From Acidobacteriota bacterium (GTDB lineage: Bacteria > Acidobacteriota > Vicinamibacteria > Vicinamibacterales > UBA2999), in NCBI GenBank assembly GCA_963169195.1, contig CAUJDN010000089.1:1-34753 (forward strand): a stretch of 34,753 nt of DNA, in the 5' to 3' direction. Positions within the stretch are counted from its first letter, which is position 1, and each line of letters starts with the position of its first letter. A program made the translations under genes and the position numbers. The notes under the pieces were generated by a model. The model saw only the letters and a program-made list of their open reading frames with translations. It made no database searches and had not been told where the DNA came from. Positions 14,366 to 23,327 of this stretch are shown in pieces.

Positions 14366-15667
14366 ATGCAGGGACAACGGCCCAGGCTCGTGGAGCGCGC
14401 GGCGATTGTCGGGCTGATGACCGGCACGACGCGCCGGCTCGACGCCGAGCGGTCGATGGAGGAGCTCGAGGGGCTGGCCGAGGCCGCCGGCGCCAGCGTC
14501 GTGCTGCGCGTGCTGCAGGAGCGCCCGAAGCCCGACCCCGCGACATTCCTCGGCAGCGGGAAGGCGGACCTGCTCAAGCAGGCGGCCGGCGAGGCGGGCG
14601 TGGACGTCGTGGTGTTCGACAACGAGCTGTCGCCGGCGCAGCTGCGCGAGCTCGGCGCGCGGCTCGACTGCCGGGTCCTCGACCGCACGCAGCTCATCCT
14701 CGACATCTTCGCCAGGCGGGCGCGCACGAGGGAGGGCAAGCTGCAGGTGGAACTGGCGCAGCTGAAGTATCTGCTGCCGCGTCTCGTCGGCATGGGCGTC
14801 CAGATGTCCCGGCTGGGCGGCGGCATCGGCACGCGCGGCCCCGGCGAGACGAAGCTCGAGGTGGATCGCCGGAAGATCCGGGTGCGCATCCACGCGCTGG
14901 AGCAGGAGATCGACGCGGTCCGCCGCCGGCGGGCACAGCTGCGCGACCGGCGCCACAAGTCCGACGTCCCGACGGTCGCGCTGGTGGGCTACACCAACGC
15001 CGGCAAGACGACGCTGTTCAATCGGCTGACGCGCGCCGGCGCCGAGGCGTCCGACGCCCTCTTCGTGACGCTCGATCCGCTCGTGCGGAAGGTGATGCTG
15101 CCGGACCGGCGGCCGCTGCTCCTGAGCGACACGGTCGGGTTCATCGACCGGCTGCCGCACACGCTCGTCGCGGCGTTCCGGGCCACGCTCGAGGAGACGG
15201 CGGACGCGGATCTCGTGCTGCATGTCATCGATGCGTCGAGCCCGGAGCGGGAACGCCACGCCGCGGCCGTGAGCCGCGTGCTGGAGGAGGTCGGCGCGAC
15301 CAGCGTTCCGCGCATCGAGGTCTACAACAAGATCGACCAGCTGTCTCCGGACGAGAGGCGCCGGTTGCAGGACACCGATCCATCGGCCCTGTTGATTTCG
15401 GCGGCGACCGGCGAGGGGTGTGGTGACCTGCTCGAGGCGGTGGCGGCGCGGCTGGCGCTCGACCAGCAGCGCGTGACGGTGGCGCTCGATCTGGGTGACC
15501 CGGAGCAGGCCGCGCGGCTGGGATGGATCTACCGGCATGGGCGCGTGCACAGCCAGACCTCGAGCGGCGACCGCGTCGAGGTCGAGGCGGACCTGCCGCG
15601 ACGGCTGGCGGCGCAGGTCGCCGGACGGCCGCGGCTCCAGGCGCGGCAGCGAGGTGGACGTGGCTAG
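14366..15667 (+). CDS. hflX: GTPase HflX
   Basis: A 433-residue GTPase that, in studied bacteria, binds the 50S subunit and splits stalled or hibernating ribosomes. The N-terminal HflX domain (about 10-195) includes FLGSGKADLL (61-70), VVFDNELSPAQLREL (82-96) and the glycine-rich RLGGGIGTRGPGETKLE (149-165). The G domain has G1 GYTNAGKT (208-215), G3 DTVGFI (255-260) and G4 NKID (321-324). Length and order are typical. No Shine-Dalgarno is visible, and a TAGAAT -10 box sits 8 nt before the ATG. Its last 8 bases overlap the next gene, so translation is probably coupled. Confidence 0.95.
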   Translation: MQGQRPRLVERAAIVGLMTGTTRRLDAERSMEELEGLAEAAGASVVLRVLQERPKPDPATFLGSGKADLLKQAAGEAGVDVVVFDNELSPAQLRELGARLDCRVLDRTQLILDIFARRARTREGKLQVELAQLKYLLPRLVGMGVQMSRLGGGIGTRGPGETKLEVDRRKIRVRIHALEQEIDAVRRRRAQLRDRRHKSDVPTVALVGYTNAGKTTLFNRLTRAGAEASDALFVTLDPLVRKVMLPDRRPLLLSDTVGFIDRLPHTLVAAFRATLEETADADLVLHVIDASSPERERHAAAVSRVLEEVGATSVPRIEVYNKIDQLSPDERRRLQDTDPSALLISAATGEGCGDLLEAVAARLALDQQRVTVALDLGDPEQAARLGWIYRHGRVHSQTSSGDRVEVEADLPRRLAAQVAGRPRLQARQRGGRG

Positions 15668-17063
15668 TCGGGAGCTCGGGATCCGGAACGTGACGCCTGG
15701 GAGCGCGGCCCGTCCGCCGGGCGGGCGGGCGGCCCTGGCCCGCTTCTGGGCCGTTTGCGTGCTTCTCGTGGGCGCGGCGTGCGCCACGCGCGCCATGCCG
15801 CCCGTTGTCACGGCGCCGCGCCACCCCGACTTCCTGTTCCCGGCCGTCCCGGAGGGCGCTGCGCCCGCCCTGGCGTCGGGCATTCAGCGCGGCTGGCAGT
15901 TCCTGCAGGGGGGCGACCTGCGCAGCGCTGCGCGTGAGTTCGCCGCAGCGCTCGAGGCGGTCCCGAAGAGCGCGTCCGCCGAGACGGCCCTGGCCTACGT
16001 CCAGCTGGCCGGAGATGACGCGGATCGGGCCGTCCCGCATTTCGACCGCGCCCTCGCGGCCGATCCGGCCTACGTGCCCGCGCTCGTGGGGCGAGGGCAG
16101 GCGCTGATGGCCTTGAAGCGCGAGGGCGACGCGCTCGCGAGCTTCGAGGCCGCGCTGAAGCGCGATCCCTCGCTCACCGATCTGCAGGCCCGCGTGGACG
16201 TCCTGCGGTTTCGCGCCACGCAGGACCTGCTGGCTCGCGCGAAGGGCGCCACCGACGTGGGACGCCTGGACGATGCGCGGGCGGCGTACGAACAGGCGAT
16301 TGCCGCCTCGCCGGACTCGCCGTTTCTCTACCGTGAGCTGGCCGCCGTGGAACGCCAGGCCGGGCAGGCCGCCGTGGCGGCCGACCACCTGCGGAAAGCG
16401 CTCAGCCTGGATCCCGGCGATGCCCGCGCGCATGCCGCGCTCGGCGAGATCCTGGACGAGCAGGGTGATGTCGTGGGTGCGCTGGCCGCCTTCGAGAAGG
16501 CGCGCCTGATCGATCCGGGAGCCGTTCCCGCGTCCGCGCTCGCGCGTGTCCGGGATCGGGTCGCGCTGCTCAAGCTGCCGGCCGAGTACGCGGCCATCCC
16601 AGGGGCGCCGCGGGCCACGCGGGCTGACGTGGCGGCCCTGATTGCCGTGCGGCTCGAGGCCCTGCTGGCGCGCGCCGCCCAGCGCCAGGTGGTCATCACC
16701 GACGTCCGGGGACACTGGGCCCAGACCTGGATTGAGGCGGTCGTGCGGGCCTCGGTCATGGACACCCTGCCGAACTACCAGTTCGATCCCGGCGGGACCG
16801 TCCGGCGCGGGGACCTCGCGCGCACGGTCTCGCGGGTCCTGAGCCTCATCGGCGCGCTGCGGCCGGCCGCCGCGGCGAAATGGGTGAACGCGCAGACGGC
16901 GGTGTCGGACGTCCCGCCTGCGCACCTGAGCTATCCGGCCGTGTCCGTGGCCGTGGCCTCGGGCGTGATGCCCCTCGACGGCGGCGCCTTCGGCCTGCTG
17001 CAGCCGGTGACGGGCGCCGAGGCCATCGACGCCGTCAGCCGGCTCGAAGCCCTGGCGCGATGA
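15660..17063 (+). CDS. TPR protein with two C-terminal SLH domains, probably exported
   Basis: A 467-residue protein. Residues about 27-41 form a hydrophobic segment ending VGAAC at Cys41, an imperfect lipobox, so it may be a lipoprotein or simply secreted. Tetratricopeptide repeats cover about 74-290, with helix-pair patterns such as GWQFLQGGDLRSAAREFAAA, YVPALVGRGQALMALKREGD and ARAHAALGEILDEQGDVVGA. Two S-layer-homology units follow. The first is VITDVRGHWAQ...FDPGGTVRRGDLARTVSRVL (345-394); the second, less conserved, is SDVPPAHLSYPAVSVAVASGVM (416-437) plus its tail. SLH domains usually hold proteins to peptidoglycan or its polymers. The GTG start at 15660 follows GAGG; GTG 15654 is an alternative. 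It overlaps hflX by 8 nt and the next gene by 4 nt. Confidence 0.8.
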   Translation: MASRELGIRNVTPGSAARPPGGRAALARFWAVCVLLVGAACATRAMPPVVTAPRHPDFLFPAVPEGAAPALASGIQRGWQFLQGGDLRSAAREFAAALEAVPKSASAETALAYVQLAGDDADRAVPHFDRALAADPAYVPALVGRGQALMALKREGDALASFEAALKRDPSLTDLQARVDVLRFRATQDLLARAKGATDVGRLDDARAAYEQAIAASPDSPFLYRELAAVERQAGQAAVAADHLRKALSLDPGDARAHAALGEILDEQGDVVGALAAFEKARLIDPGAVPASALARVRDRVALLKLPAEYAAIPGAPRATRADVAALIAVRLEALLARAAQRQVVITDVRGHWAQTWIEAVVRASVMDTLPNYQFDPGGTVRRGDLARTVSRVLSLIGALRPAAAAKWVNAQTAVSDVPPAHLSYPAVSVAVASGVMPLDGGAFGLLQPVTGAEAIDAVSRLEALAR

Positions 17064-17617
17064 CGAGCGGCCCGGTGTTCACGATTGCCAATCAGCTGAC
17101 GCTGCTGCGGATGCTGCTCATCCCGGCCTTCGTGCTGCTGGTGGTCTACGGCGAGTTCGGCTGGGCCCTCGTCACCTTCATGATTGCCGGCCTCACCGAC
17201 GCGCTCGACGGCCTGATCGCCCGCCTGGCCGGGCAGAAGAGCGAGCTCGGTGCGTGGCTCGATCCCGCGGCCGACAAGCTCCTGCTCGTCACCACCTTCG
17301 TCGTCCTCACCCTGCCGGACATCGGGCTGGTGAACCGCATCCCGATCTGGCTGACCGTCCTCGTCATCAGCCGCGACGTGGGCATTGTCCTCACGGTGGC
17401 GGTGGTCAACCTCGCATCGGGCCCGCGGACGTTCCGCCCCTCGCAGCTGGGGAAGGTCGCGACGGCGTGGTTCATCCTCACGTGTGTCGTCGTGATGTTC
17501 TACAACTGGCGGGGCACGACCTCGCCGGTGGTGGACGTCTTCATCTGGACGTCGCTCGCCATCACGCTCGCCTCCGGCATCGACTACGTCTGGCGCATCG
17601 GGCGGAGTCTGAGGTAG
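17060..17617 (+). CDS. pgsA: CDP-alcohol phosphatidyltransferase (PgsA-like)
   Basis: A 185-residue integral membrane enzyme. The CDP-alcohol transferase signature is complete: Asp47, Asp50-Gly51, Ala54-Arg55, Gly64, Asp68 and Asp72, in TDALDGLIARLAGQKSELG and the following WLDPAAD. These residues bind the metal pair and the CDP group. The most likely reaction is CDP-diacylglycerol plus glycerol-3-phosphate to phosphatidylglycerophosphate, from length and N-terminal pattern (TIANQLTLLRMLLIPAFV). Cardiolipin or other head-group transfer cannot be excluded. About six TM helices are visible. The ATG overlaps the TGA of the TPR-SLH gene (ATGA), so translation is coupled. Confidence 0.88.
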   Translation: MTSGPVFTIANQLTLLRMLLIPAFVLLVVYGEFGWALVTFMIAGLTDALDGLIARLAGQKSELGAWLDPAADKLLLVTTFVVLTLPDIGLVNRIPIWLTVLVISRDVGIVLTVAVVNLASGPRTFRPSQLGKVATAWFILTCVVVMFYNWRGTTSPVVDVFIWTSLAITLASGIDYVWRIGRSLR

Positions 17618-17627
17618 GGCTGCGCCC

Positions 17628-17700
17628 TCGGGCGGTGAGCCTTCGGGCGGTGGGAAACCGGTGACCGCGGCGCGGAGGGCCTTCCCACGGGCGAAGCCCG
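17628..17700. repeat. Repeat-rich convergent intergenic region
   Basis: The 134 bp between pgsA and the decarboxylase gene holds two direct copies of TCGGGCGGTG (17628-17637 and 17643-17652). It also has an inverted repeat GTGGGAA/TTCCCAC (17650-17656 and 17682-17688) and a tight hairpin CGGGC-GAA-GCCCG (17688-17700). The layout resembles a REP-type dispersed element or a bidirectional terminator without U-tract. No gene is seen here. Confidence 0.45.
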
Positions 17701-17751
17701 CCCACCTACGCGTGAGCGTGCGCCCACCGCGCCCCCCGAAAGGACGCGGCC

Positions 17752-18681
<930 letters not shown>

Positions 18682-18706
18682 CGCGAAACTCCAGTCAGAC
18701 TAGGGG

Positions 18707-18789
18707 CGCAGATGCACGGGAAAGAACAGCCGCAGATGCGCAGATACGTTTGACTCCAGAAACTCAAGACCCCAAGACCCCAAGACCCA
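18707..18789. repeat. Short repeats between two glycan genes
   Basis: Three copies of CGCAGAT begin at 18707, 18731 and 18739, and three tandem 8-mers AAGACCCC fill 18766-18789 (last copy ends in A), reaching the stop codon of the next minus-strand gene. The 8-mer tract is a simple repeat that could vary in copy number. TAGTCT on the minus strand about 15 nt before the decarboxylase start could be a weak -10. Confidence 0.5.
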
Positions 18790-20232
18790 CTACGTCGCCA
18801 GGTGCCTGGGCACGATGGCCTTGACCAGCGTCAGCCACATGATCTTGAGGTCCAGCGACACCGACCAGTTCTCGATGTAGTAGAGGTCGTACTCGATGCG
18901 CTTCTCGAGCGACGTGTTGCCGCGCCAGCCGTTCACCTGGGCCCAGCCCGTGATGCCCGCCTTGACCTTGTGCCGCAGCATGTACTGCGGGATGCGGTGC
19001 TTGAACTGCTCGACGAAGAACGGGCGTTCCGGACGCGGCCCGACGATGGACATGTCGCCACGGAGGACGTTCCAGAACTGCGGCCACTCGTCCAGGTCGT
19101 GACGGCGCAGCCAGCGGCCGATGGGCGTGCAGCGCGGGTCGTCCTCGTCCGCCCAGACCGGCCCCGTGCTCTCTTCGGCGGTCACCGGCATCGTCCGGAA
19201 CTTGTAAACGGAGAACTGCTTGCCGTCCAGGCCCATCCGCTCCTGGTGGTAGAAGGCCGGCCCGGGCGAGCCGCGCTTGACGAGCCAGGCGATGACGAGG
19301 CCGGGAACGAACATCATCGCCAGCGCGACGAACGAGATGGCGATGTCGAGCGCGCGTTTCACGAAGGCGTTGACGCCCTGCAGGGGCACGTCGTTGAGGT
19401 TGATGACGGGTACGCCGTCCAGATCCTCGAGCCGGGCGCGCAGCGCGATGAACTGGAGCAGGTCGGGTACCACCTTGACGTCCACGCCCTCGCGGCTCGT
19501 GGACTCGACCACGTCGAGCAGCTTCATGTGCTCCTCGAGCGGCAGCGCCACGTAGAGGTGGTCGACCTTCTCGCGCGAGGCCACCTCGGCGGCCTCCCCG
19601 AGCGATCCCAGCAGGGGGAGGCCGCGGTAGCCCAGGTGATCCCCGCCGGCCCGGTCGTCCACGAAGCCGACGATCTGGTAGCCCAGTTCGCGATGCTCCA
19701 GGATCTTGTCGGCCACCATGCGGCCGAGATCGCCCGCGCCGGCGATGAGCACACGCCGCAGGCCGACGCCCGCAATCCACCGCCGCTCCAGGGCTTCCCG
19801 GATGAACTTCCGCGACAGGTAGCCGAGCGCGATGTTGCAGACGAGGAAGAGGCCCCAGACCAGCTGCGACACCTCGTAGGCGCCGCGGTCCTTCAGCTCG
19901 TCGGGCAGGTAGTAGGCCTGGAAGTAGAGGGTGCTGACGACGCCCAGCACGACGGCGAAGATGCTGCCGACCAGGACGTTGAAGAAGTCGTCGATGCGGG
20001 ACCGGCCGCGCCGCAGGCGGTAGAGCCCCTGCAGGTGGAAGCCGAGCGGCACCACGACCGCGACAAAGGGCAGGATGTTCAGGTACTGGTCGATGGGCGG
20101 ATAGCCCCGGGTGACCGGGACGAGGCCCGAGTCGAAGCGGATGACGTACGCCAGCAGGAACGCCACCATGCCCAGCAGGGCATCGGTGCCCACGTGGAAG
20201 GCGACGAGCAGGCGATTGTGCCGTCTCACCAT
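18790..20232 (-). CDS. Polyprenyl-phosphate hexose-1-phosphate transferase (WcaJ/WbaP-like)
   Basis: A 480-residue membrane enzyme that moves a sugar-1-phosphate from a UDP-sugar to undecaprenyl phosphate, the first step of exopolysaccharide or O-antigen repeats. Four hydrophobic segments (about 9-31, 52-70, 86-106, 121-140) precede a Rossmann-like CoA-binding-3 domain (VLIAGAGDLGRMVADK, 161-176). The catalytic bacterial-sugar-transferase domain begins at KRALDIAIS (292-300). It continues through YKFRTM (343-348), the acidic dyad in HDLDEWPQF (378-386), SIVGPRPE (395-402) and GITGWAQVNGWRG near 422-434. Length and layout fit glucose- or galactose-phosphate transferases; the sugar is not readable. 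Its start overlaps the upstream glycosyltransferase by 7 bp. Confidence 0.92.
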   Translation of the reverse strand: MVRRHNRLLVAFHVGTDALLGMVAFLLAYVIRFDSGLVPVTRGYPPIDQYLNILPFVAVVVPLGFHLQGLYRLRRGRSRIDDFFNVLVGSIFAVVLGVVSTLYFQAYYLPDELKDRGAYEVSQLVWGLFLVCNIALGYLSRKFIREALERRWIAGVGLRRVLIAGAGDLGRMVADKILEHRELGYQIVGFVDDRAGGDHLGYRGLPLLGSLGEAAEVASREKVDHLYVALPLEEHMKLLDVVESTSREGVDVKVVPDLLQFIALRARLEDLDGVPVINLNDVPLQGVNAFVKRALDIAISFVALAMMFVPGLVIAWLVKRGSPGPAFYHQERMGLDGKQFSVYKFRTMPVTAEESTGPVWADEDDPRCTPIGRWLRRHDLDEWPQFWNVLRGDMSIVGPRPERPFFVEQFKHRIPQYMLRHKVKAGITGWAQVNGWRGNTSLEKRIEYDLYYIENWSVSLDLKIMWLTLVKAIVPRHLAT

Positions 20233-21335
20233 GTCTGCCCGGGAGGCGCCGCCATCAGCTCGTCCACGGCGCGGGCAATCCCGCTCTTGAAGGCCTCACG
20301 CGAGAAGCGCTCGGCGTGGGCGCGAATGGCCGCGCCGTCCCAGGCACGGCGGGCCGCCGACCGCAGGCCCTCGGCCAGGGACTCGACGGTGAGCTCGTCC
20401 ACGAGGACCCCCGTGACGCCGGGCACGACCGTATCGAGGGCGCCGCCACGGGCGGGCGCGACCACAGGGCGGCCGCAGGCCTGGGCCTCGACGGGGACGA
20501 TGCCGAAGTCCTCTTCACCCGGGAGGATCGTGGCGATGGACGTCCGGTACAGATGGCGAATCTCCTCGTCTGTCTTTCGGCCGACCAGCTGGATTTCACC
20601 ACCCGCCAGGGCCTCGAGATGGGCGCGCTCCGGGCCGTCGCCGACGATGGTGAGGGCCACGCCCGCCGAGCGGGCGGCTGCCATGGCCAGATCCACACGC
20701 TTGTAGGGCACGAGTGCCGAAACCACCAGGAACCGCGAAGTGACGGGGACCGCGTCCGGGGTGTAGAACCCAGTATCGACCGGCGGATACACAATGGCCG
20801 ACTGACGATTATAGTACAGCGCTATTCTCTGCGCAACATATTGAGAAATAGCAAGATAGCGGTGCACGCGCCCCGCTGTGTCGCGGTCCCAGCGCGCCAG
20901 CCAGGCCAGCACGGGCCGGAGCATCGCGCTCAGCGGCCGACCGACTTTCCCCGGGCCGAAGTAGGCATCGAACTGGTCCCATGCGTAGCGCATCGGCGTG
21001 AGGCAGTAGCAGAGGTGCCGCGCGCGGCCCGGCACGACCACCGACTTGGCGGCGCAGTGGCTCGTGCTGATCACCAGGTCGTAGCCGTCCAGGTCGAACT
21101 GCTCGATGGCGAAGGGGAAGAGCGGCAGGTACTGCCGGTAGAGCCGGCTCGCGGCCGGCAGCCACTGGATCGGCGAACGGACGACCCGCCGCCGCTCGAT
21201 GGCGGGTGAGGTGCTGCCCGGTACGTGGACCAGCGTGAAGAGATCGGCGGCGGGGAAGACGTCGCATATCGCGTCGAGGACCTTCTCCCCGCCGCGCAGG
21301 CCCGTCAGCCAGTCGTGGATGAGCGCCACCCGCAT
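20226..21335 (-). CDS. GT4 glycosyltransferase (WbaZ-like)
   Basis: A 369-residue GT-B retaining glycosyltransferase. The N-terminus MRVALIHDWLTGLRGGEKVL contains the glycine loop GLRGGEK that marks the WbaZ-like mannosyl/glucosyltransferase group. The C-terminal half has PYKRVDLAM, IVGDGPER and the nucleotide-sugar motif EEDFGIVPVEAQACGRPVVA with the paired acids of the E-x7-E motif. Such enzymes add the second sugar in surface polysaccharides and often sit next to WbaP-type initiating transferases, as here. The ATG at 21335 has GGGGAG 10 nt upstream. An open frame extends far upstream only because it is antisense-GC-rich; homology starts at this ATG. It overlaps the WcaJ-like gene by 7 bp. 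Confidence 0.87.
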   Translation of the reverse strand: MRVALIHDWLTGLRGGEKVLDAICDVFPAADLFTLVHVPGSTSPAIERRRVVRSPIQWLPAASRLYRQYLPLFPFAIEQFDLDGYDLVISTSHCAAKSVVVPGRARHLCYCLTPMRYAWDQFDAYFGPGKVGRPLSAMLRPVLAWLARWDRDTAGRVHRYLAISQYVAQRIALYYNRQSAIVYPPVDTGFYTPDAVPVTSRFLVVSALVPYKRVDLAMAAARSAGVALTIVGDGPERAHLEALAGGEIQLVGRKTDEEIRHLYRTSIATILPGEEDFGIVPVEAQACGRPVVAPARGGALDTVVPGVTGVLVDELTVESLAEGLRSAARRAWDGAAIRAHAERFSREAFKSGIARAVDELMAAPPGQTW

Positions 21336-21388
21336 CGCCTGCCCGCTCCCCGGGCGCGGGTGGCCCACGCGGAAACCCTGCCCGATGC

Positions 21389-22504
21389 TCACGACCCGAG
21401 CACTTCCTGGTACACCGCGTGAATCCGCGCCACCGACGTCGCCCAGGAGAACTGGCGCGCGCGCGCGAGGCCCTTGACGATCATGCGCTGCCGCAGGGCC
21501 TCGTCGGCGAGCACCGTGACGAGGCCCTCCGCGAGGGCCTCGACGTTGTACGGATCCACGAGCAGCGCGGCGTCGCCCGCCACCTCGGGGAGTGACGACA
21601 CGTTCGAGGTCACCACCGGCGTTCCGCACGCCATGGCCTCGAGCGGCGGCAGGCCGAAGCCCTCGTACAGCGACGGGAACACGAAGGCGGACGCCAGGCG
21701 GTAGAACGACGCGAGCGTTTCGTGCGGCTGGAAGCCGAGGAAACGCACGTGCTTGTCCAGCTTGTGGCGGTGCACGCTCTGCCGGAGCGACGGGTACTTG
21801 GACACTTCGTCGCCGATGACCACCAGCTTCAGCCCATCTGGCCCCCGCGGCCGCGCGCGACCGAAGGCGGCGATGAGCCGCTCGAGGTTCTTGTGCGGCC
21901 GGATGTTGCCGACGTAGAGCACGAACGGGTGGTCCAGCTGGTAGCGCTGGCGCACGCGGTCGGTGGTGGCCTCGGGCGGAGCGGTGAGGAACCGCTCGTC
22001 GATGGCGTTGTAGATCACCTCGACCTTCCTCTGCGGGATGTTGAAGAAGCGGAGGATGTCGCGCTTCGACGCCTCGGACACCGTGAGGATGCGCGCGGCC
22101 TGGTGCGTCGCCGCCCACATCGACCCTCGCGCGTAGGCGTGTGCCAGCCGGTTCGGCAGGTACTCCGGGAACATCAGGTGGATGCAGTCGTGGATGGTCA
22201 CCACGGACCGGCAGCGCGTCGCCGGTGGCAGGACGTAATGCGGCTCGTGCACCAGGTCCGCGTGCTCGCGCCAGAGGCGCCACGGGATGCGGACCTGCTC
22301 GGCCACCGAATAGGTGCCGGCCGTCTCGGCCACGATCCGGAACCGCGGCCCGAGCGACCGGGCCAGGTCGAGGTCGCCGGGCCGGCACAGGATGACGTAC
22401 TCGTTCTCCCGGTCCAGCCGGTCCAGTTGGACGACGAGGTTGCGAATGTACGTGCCGATGCCGAAGTCGCGCAGCTTGCGCGCGTCGATGGCCACCCTAG
22501 CCAT
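21389..22504 (-). CDS. GT4 glycosyltransferase
   Basis: A 371-residue GT-B enzyme with the opening [20 protein letters not shown], a donor-independent glycine motif (GIGTY, 15-19). [14 protein letters not shown] lies near 102-115, and [11 protein letters not shown] marks the domain switch. [20 protein letters not shown] and [21 protein letters not shown] form the nucleotide-sugar site. This arrangement is typical of mannosyl/glucosyl/rhamnosyltransferases in exopolysaccharide clusters; specificity cannot be read. It overlaps the GT2 gene upstream by 8 bp (22497-22504) and is followed after 53 bp by the WbaZ-like gene. No signal peptide or TM helix, so it acts at the inner face of the membrane. 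Confidence 0.88.
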   Translation of the reverse strand: MARVAIDARKLRDFGIGTYIRNLVVQLDRLDRENEYVILCRPGDLDLARSLGPRFRIVAETAGTYSVAEQVRIPWRLWREHADLVHEPHYVLPPATRCRSVVTIHDCIHLMFPEYLPNRLAHAYARGSMWAATHQAARILTVSEASKRDILRFFNIPQRKVEVIYNAIDERFLTAPPEATTDRVRQRYQLDHPFVLYVGNIRPHKNLERLIAAFGRARPRGPDGLKLVVIGDEVSKYPSLRQSVHRHKLDKHVRFLGFQPHETLASFYRLASAFVFPSLYEGFGLPPLEAMACGTPVVTSNVSSLPEVAGDAALLVDPYNVEALAEGLVTVLADEALRQRMIVKGLARARQFSWATSVARIHAVYQEVLGS

Positions 22505-23327
22505 GGGCCACCTTGCCGGTCAGCCGCAGGTAGAGGCGGAGCGGACCCACCCAGCGCGGATGGTGCTTCTCGTAGTAGGCGAGCTGGCTCTGCCGGCGCA
22601 GGCGCTCGGCTTCGGGATTGAGAGACGCCGATCGGCCGCGCAGGTGCCTCACCTCGGCGGCGGGCACGAACAGCACGCGCCGCCCCCGCGCGCGGACCGA
22701 CGTGCAGAGATCCACGTCCTCGGTGTACAGGAAGAACCGCTCGTCCAGCCTGCCGACGGCCTCGAGGTCGGCCCGCCGCACGAGCAGGCACGCGCCGCTC
22801 ACCCAGGCGCGGTCGCCCGCCTCGCGGCTTCGTCGCTCGACGTGGCGCGCCACCGGGCCCACACCGCGGCGGTAGAGCGCCATCAGCAGCTTCTGCCTCA
22901 ACTCGCCCCACGGACTGATCGGCGGCCCGAACGACAGCTCGGCGGCGCCCGTCGCATCCACCAGGCGCGGCCCGGCGATCGCCGCGTCCCCATGCCGCTC
23001 GAGCGCGTCCACGAGCGTCTGGATGGCGCCGGTCGGGACGATGGTATCGGGGTTCAGCAGCAGGACGTACTCGCTGGCCGTGGCGCCGATGCCGAGGTTG
23101 TTGGCCCGCGCAAAACCCATGTTGCCGCCCGCGTCGATGACCCGCACCGCCGGCCAGTGCGCGCGCACGAACGCGGGCGTGCCGTCGGTGGACTGGTTGT
23201 CCACGACGACGACCGCCGCTTCAGGCCGGGCCGTCCGGCCGGCCACCGAATCGAGGCACGCGCCGATCTCGGCGCGCGAGTTGTAGGTCACGACGATGAT
23301 GGCGAGCGTCGGGGGATCAGCGGGCAC
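22497..23327 (-). CDS. GT2 glycosyltransferase (rhamnosyltransferase-like)
   Basis: A 276-residue GT-A inverting glycosyltransferase. Features are LAIIVVTYNSRAEIGACLDS at the N-terminus, VVVVDNQSTDGT with the nucleotide-binding Asp, GNMGFARANNLGI, and the DXD-like LLLNPDTIVP. The acceptor-side pattern SGACLLVRRADLEAVGRLDERFFLYTEDVDL follows, whose ED pair holds the catalytic base. This last pattern is common in dTDP-rhamnose transferases of the WbbL type, so rhamnose is a reasonable but unproven donor. I start at GTG 23327 with GAGGA about 9 nt upstream, because residues before it have no family match and overlap the preceding gene. Overlaps the upstream GT4 by 11 bp. Confidence 0.86.
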   Translation of the reverse strand: MPADPPTLAIIVVTYNSRAEIGACLDSVAGRTARPEAAVVVVDNQSTDGTPAFVRAHWPAVRVIDAGGNMGFARANNLGIGATASEYVLLLNPDTIVPTGAIQTLVDALERHGDAAIAGPRLVDATGAAELSFGPPISPWGELRQKLLMALYRRGVGPVARHVERRSREAGDRAWVSGACLLVRRADLEAVGRLDERFFLYTEDVDLCTSVRARGRRVLFVPAAEVRHLRGRSASLNPEAERLRRQSQLAYYEKHHPRWVGPLRLYLRLTGKVAHG

